DNA of 16,135 bases from Coriobacteriales bacterium. Lineage in GTDB: Bacteria > Actinomycetota > Coriobacteriia > Coriobacteriales > UBA8131. The position numbers and the translations under genes are program-made. The stretch spans positions 1 through 16,135 of the forward strand of contig JAIRXA010000124.1 in the NCBI GenBank assembly GCA_031268525.1, given 5' to 3'. Below the pieces are notes generated by a model that saw only the letters and a list, made by a program, of their open reading frames with translations, was not told where the DNA came from and searched no databases. This document shows, piece after piece, positions 13,173 through 16,135 of the stretch; within the stretch, counting starts at the first letter, position 1, and the number at the start of each line of letters is the position of its first letter.

Positions 13173-13673
13173 TTACATATGAGTCATCGGGGCGCCGGAG
13201 GCTCCGTCTACGCCAGCGCCGATCAGCGAAGGATCAAGCATCCCAAAGATCATGGCGATATGGGCAACGATCAGAAAGATCGAGATGAAGATGGCATGGA
13301 GGCGCATCGTGCGCTCAGCAGTCAGATTCCTACCGATCACATGCAATTCGATCAGGGTGATCGCCACATAGGGGATTACGCCTGCCAGATAGAATCCCAC
13401 CGCGACGACATCGATGATGCCGCGCCATTCTCCGCCAGAGGTCAGCGGGATTACCACTGTGATGAACAAGTAGATGAAGACGACGAGAAAGTAAGGTCCT
13501 GCAATAGAGCCGGCAATCCGGTTGGCTGTGCGCAGGCCACCACTGGTTGATTTTTTGAGCAAGATGAAGAACTCGGTGATTGCCAGTGTTTCAGCGAGGA
13601 TAACGGGGATAGCCATGAACAAGATCAAATTCCAAGGCTGGTTTGCCATCAATAATTCCATGTAATGAGTCAT
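13173..13673 (-). CDS. Four-helix membrane protein of unknown function
   Basis: This 166-residue protein is very hydrophobic, with four predicted membrane helices at about 14-38, 57-79, 86-109 and 123-146. Charged residues are buried in or next to helices (ILAETLAITEFF; LIELHVIGRN), and the C-terminus ends GAPMTHM. I do not recognise the family with certainty. The start ATG is supported by AGGAG 7 nt upstream. It is the last of three minus-strand genes for small membrane proteins and lies 105 bp after the preceding one. A metal- or ion-related transport role is possible from the Glu, His and Met placement but is only a guess. Confidence 0.8.
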   Translation of the reverse strand: MTHYMELLMANQPWNLILFMAIPVILAETLAITEFFILLKKSTSGGLRTANRIAGSIAGPYFLVVFIYLFITVVIPLTSGGEWRGIIDVVAVGFYLAGVIPYVAITLIELHVIGRNLTAERTMRLHAIFISIFLIVAHIAMIFGMLDPSLIGAGVDGASGAPMTHM

Positions 13674-13778
13674 CTTTTTCTCCTGAATTCATAGTCTGAT
13701 TTTCGTCGAGAGAGAAATGCCACGGCTGACCCCACTCACTCAAGAGCAGGGCGAATCGAGCCGATGGCTTTCTTGATA

Positions 13779-14159
13779 TCAGATACGAAGAGGAGTCAGA
13801 AAGTTTGTTTTGACCCTTCCGGGTGGAGGGTCGTAATCAAGACGGAATGAATAAAGCAGAGGCGAGAGCGATTGAAAAGCGAGGCTCATTCTTTGTGCAA
13901 ACAGCGGAAGTGCCACTAGAATCAGTGTTTCTGTAAGAACCGCAGCCGATACTGCACAAACCATCAGTGCGGTATCGACAGCACCACCTGCTTCACAGCC
14001 CTGCATCGTGCGAAAAGAGGCATAGAGGGGACAGAGAACCACAACGGAGAGCAGAATGCAGACCAACACGAGTGAGAAGACTCTTCTCTCCAGACGCACT
14101 GGAGCCAGAGAATCGTCTTGATAATCTGATCTGACTGTCGATAGATTATCTTTCGTCAT
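13779..14159 (-). CDS. Small two-helix membrane protein, hypothetical
   Basis: This 126-residue protein has two predicted membrane helices (about 27-49 and 61-88), a charged N-terminus (MTKDNLSTVRSDYQDD) and a soluble tail with DYDPPPGR. I recognise no family motif. It is accepted as real because AAAGGTGG precedes the ATG, it keeps the strand and composition of its neighbours, and it lies between two membrane-protein genes. It has no strong terminator on either side, so transcription together with the flanking genes is likely. Confidence 0.65.
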   Translation of the reverse strand: MTKDNLSTVRSDYQDDSLAPVRLERRVFSLVLVCILLSVVVLCPLYASFRTMQGCEAGGAVDTALMVCAVSAAVLTETLILVALPLFAQRMSLAFQSLSPLLYSFRLDYDPPPGRVKTNFLTPLRI

Positions 14160-14268
14160 GGTCCACCTTTCAGCTTTCGGGCAACACCCTCAATGTCACG
14201 AACGCAACATTAACACAACAGGGAACACTTGCCTCATTTTCCTCTAAAATGCCGTCCCTCTGCAACAG
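14160..14268. other. Intergenic gap between two membrane-protein genes
   Basis: This is 109 bp of more A+T-rich sequence. I see no convincing promoter (no paired -35 and -10) and no hairpin terminator; only the AAAGGTGG ribosome site of the downstream gene is clear. Confidence 0.4.
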
Positions 14269-14844
14269 CTATTCCTTAGTTCTGATCGATGTCGTGATGC
14301 CAGCGCCCATGTGTGGGTAGAACAGGCAGAGTGTCACGTCGGCGCCAAAAAGCACAATCAATCCGGCACATATCCTCTGGCGCAGAGCAAGCGGTACCTT
14401 GAGTAGCAGAAAATCCGCCGCAGGAGCGATCACGTGCATGCCCATCATGCCAAGAACACCAAAAGATAACAGCCCCTCCAGGCAAATCCGTCCCTGGATA
14501 TTGAAGAAGTAGCCACTGTAATCCCAGTATTTGATGTGGAGTACACTCCAGATGATGGATGCACCCACGTATTCGATAATGCCACACAGCACGATGATCG
14601 CAAAGAAACAGAGCAGAGGCCGTTTGTTCAGACGGCCGAGGAAAAGCAGAACCGCAAGCCCACCAAAACCATAGATCGGTATCCATGGCCCATACAGTGA
14701 TCCACGGTTGATGAAGATGCCCCCCTGGATGAAGACAATCAAACACTCCCACGCCCACCCGACAAAGGAGAACAGGAAAAACATGAGCAGCAGGTTGGTG
14801 GCCGAGTAGTGGGCTTTGGCCTCCAAGGGCATAGGGAAGCGCAC
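14269..14844 (-). CDS. CmpB-type putative ABC transporter permease (PF06541 family)
   Basis: This is a protein of about 191 residues with roughly five membrane helices. Signature stretches are FLFSFVGWAWECLIV (about 22-36), FINRGSLYGPWIPIYGFGGLAVL (about 44-66), the LCGIIEYVGA segment with WDYSGYFFNIQGRICLEGLLSFGVLG (about 107-132), and a late MHVIAP. These match the family annotated 'putative ABC transporter permease' (PF06541); its true function is not established, and no ATPase gene is next to it. The start is uncertain: GTG 14844 and ATG 14832 are both possible and neither has a clear ribosome site. The frame stays open upstream to a TAG at 14953 without any ATG, GTG or TTG. It is divergent from recQ. 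Confidence 0.8.
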   Translation of the reverse strand: MRFPMPLEAKAHYSATNLLLMFFLFSFVGWAWECLIVFIQGGIFINRGSLYGPWIPIYGFGGLAVLLFLGRLNKRPLLCFFAIIVLCGIIEYVGASIIWSVLHIKYWDYSGYFFNIQGRICLEGLLSFGVLGMMGMHVIAPAADFLLLKVPLALRQRICAGLIVLFGADVTLCLFYPHMGAGITTSIRTKE

Positions 14845-14924
14845 GCGCTGGGCCAGGGGAAGATACAGTGCAAAGGGATAGGCACCCTGCTCGGCATCAT
14901 CAGGCAGGGGGCCTGTGTAGCGTG

Positions 14925-14952
14925 TTGCGTTCCTACGCCCAACTGCTAGACT
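14925..14952 (+). promoter_or_regulatory. Possible recQ promoter
   Basis: TTGCGT (14925-14930), a 16-bp spacer and TAGACT (14947-14952) form a plausible but weak promoter that would start transcription near 14959, some 37 bp before GTG 14996. Confidence 0.3.
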
Positions 14953-14995
14953 CTACTTCCAATCGCCTGACAGACCCGAAGGGACGGCGGACTGT

Positions 14996-16135
14996 GTGAA
15001 AAATCCTGATAAGACAGGAGGACAAGAGTCGTCCAAAGACAAGCAGGCGTTCCCTAAAGCCTCAACAGCGAAGTTCGACGGTACCACCGCCTCTCGCATG
15101 GCCAAGGCCCGAAAGATTCTGCAGCAGCATTTTGGCTACCCCGACTTCCGGCCCGGACAAGATGCACTTATCGAGCAGTTGCTCAGTGGCCGCGACTGTC
15201 TTGGAGTCATGCCCACCGGAGCAGGTAAATCGCTGTGCTACCAAGTGCCTGCACTCATCTATGAGGGACTTACCATCGTCATATCGCCGCTCATCTCTCT
15301 CATGAAAGACCAAGTTGATGCACTGCGCAGCAACGGTATAGCGGCTGATTGCCTGAACAGCTCGCTTTCGCCCGCGCAGCGTTCCGCCGTTCTCAGACGG
15401 GTAGCGCAAGGTAGGTGCCGCATACTCTATGTGGCACCCGAACGTCTGAGAGTCTCCGAGTTCGTTCGCGCCCTTGCCCAGATAAAGGTTGCGCTCGTTG
15501 CAGTGGACGAAGCGCATTGCATATCGCAGTGGGGACATGACTTCCGACCAAGCTATCATGCTATCCCACAGTTCATTGATGGGCTTAACCCGCGTCCGGC
15601 CGTAGGTGCCTACACCGCCACTGCCACGCAGCGAGTACGCTCCGATATCGAGCAGTTGCTGCAGCTGCGTGATCCCTTCGTTCTTGTCACCGGCTTTGAT
15701 CGTGCCAACCTCCATTTCGCCGTCAAGCGCCCACACGACAAGACAGCTACCTTGCTCTCCTTCATACGAGAGCAGAATCAGACAAGCGGCATCGTTTATT
15801 GTTCCACGCGCCGTACCGTCGAGGAACTCTGTGGGGAGTTGGCAGACGCTGGACTTGCGGTGACACGCTATCATGCTGGCCTCAGCGAGGAGGAACGTCG
15901 AGTCAGTCAGGATGACTTTCTGTATGACCGACGGATCATCATGGTGGCAACCAATGCTTTTGGTATGGGCATCGACAAATCGAATGTGGGCTATGTCGTC
16001 CACTATAATATGCCACAAAATCTTGAGAGCTACTATCAGGAGGCGGGACGCGCCGGACGCGATGGTTCTCCTGCGACCTGCCTGTTGCTCTACGAACCTG
16101 CCGACGTGCAAACCAACACCTTTCTTATCACCCAT
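14996..16135 (+). CDS. recQ: ATP-dependent DNA helicase RecQ, N-terminal part
   Basis: RecQ unwinds forks and recombination intermediates 3' to 5'. The 380 codons present cover the two RecA-like domains. Visible motifs are motif 0 HFGYPDFRPGQ, Walker A MPTGAGKSLCYQ (Lys78), motif Ia SPLISLMKDQV, Walker B VDEAHCISQWGHDFRPSY (Asp171-Glu172), motif III YTATAT (206-211), GIVYCSTR, motif V ATNAFGMGIDKSNV, and motif VI YYQEAGRAGRDG (Arg352, Arg355). The zinc-binding, RQC and HRDC regions lie beyond the window edge. GTG 14996 is the first start in the frame and has AAGGGA upstream; it adds 34 polar residues before Met35 (ATG 15098), which has no ribosome site. A start at 15098 remains possible. The long reverse-strand ORF here is a shadow. 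Confidence 0.93.
   Translation, partial: MKNPDKTGGQESSKDKQAFPKASTAKFDGTTASRMAKARKILQQHFGYPDFRPGQDALIEQLLSGRDCLGVMPTGAGKSLCYQVPALIYEGLTIVISPLISLMKDQVDALRSNGIAADCLNSSLSPAQRSAVLRRVAQGRCRILYVAPERLRVSEFVRALAQIKVALVAVDEAHCISQWGHDFRPSYHAIPQFIDGLNPRPAVGAYTATATQRVRSDIEQLLQLRDPFVLVTGFDRANLHFAVKRPHDKTATLLSFIREQNQTSGIVYCSTRRTVEELCGELADAGLAVTRYHAGLSEEERRVSQDDFLYDRRIIMVATNAFGMGIDKSNVGYVVHYNMPQNLESYYQEAGRAGRDGSPATCLLLYEPADVQTNTFLITH

Noticed and set aside
15062..16135. 357-codon open frame on the minus strand at the right edge
   Set aside because: The plus strand encodes all RecQ helicase motifs over the same stretch; the minus frame shows no recognisable domain.

Overview
The window looks like a chromosomal segment of a high-G+C Gram-positive bacterium (Actinomycetota). 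The order rplU-rpmA-obgE-proB-proA is the usual actinobacterial one, L27 lacks the N-terminal extension seen in Bacillota, and most of the window is clearly G+C-rich. A host-associated anaerobe such as a member of the Coriobacteriia would fit, but no marker here proves the class. No rRNA, tRNA, transposase or CRISPR array was seen.

Region 1 (1-3879, minus strand) is a housekeeping operon: ribosomal proteins L21 and L27, the ribosome-assembly GTPase Obg, and the first two enzymes of proline synthesis (ProB, and ProA cut by the window edge). L21 carries an unusual Lys/Ala-rich tail of about 100 residues. A hairpin lies between rpmA and obgE.

Region 2 (3889-9299, minus strand) is the most interesting block. 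It holds an OmpR-type two-component system (response regulator, then sensor kinase), followed by an operon of a VTC-type polyphosphate polymerase, a DUF4956 membrane protein and a membrane-anchored CotH-family kinase with a Gly/Pro/Glu-rich insert. The promoters of the regulator and of the VTC operon share one architecture: two TTTAA/CTTAA half-sites spaced 11 bp apart, then 10 bp, then a -10 hexamer. This predicts that the response regulator controls both itself and the VTC-DUF4956-CotH operon. Four 23-bp tandem repeats sit immediately upstream of the VTC promoter site.

Region 3 (9380-13137, plus strand) is a peroxide-defence pair: AhpC and an AhpF-like flavoprotein whose domains are permuted, with the thioredoxin-reductase core first and the AhpF N-terminal domain last. 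About 1 kb downstream there is a second, diverged copy of the last 102 bp of the ahpF gene, followed by a strong terminator. A lower-G+C VapBC-type toxin-antitoxin module lies between the two copies, so this looks like an insertion or recombination scar that separated ahpF from its terminator.

Region 4 (13173-14844, minus strand) has three genes for small membrane proteins: a 4-helix protein of unknown function, a 2-helix protein of unknown function, and a CmpB-type 'putative ABC transporter permease' (PF06541). Region 5 (14996 to the end, plus strand) is the helicase core of RecQ, cut by the window edge.
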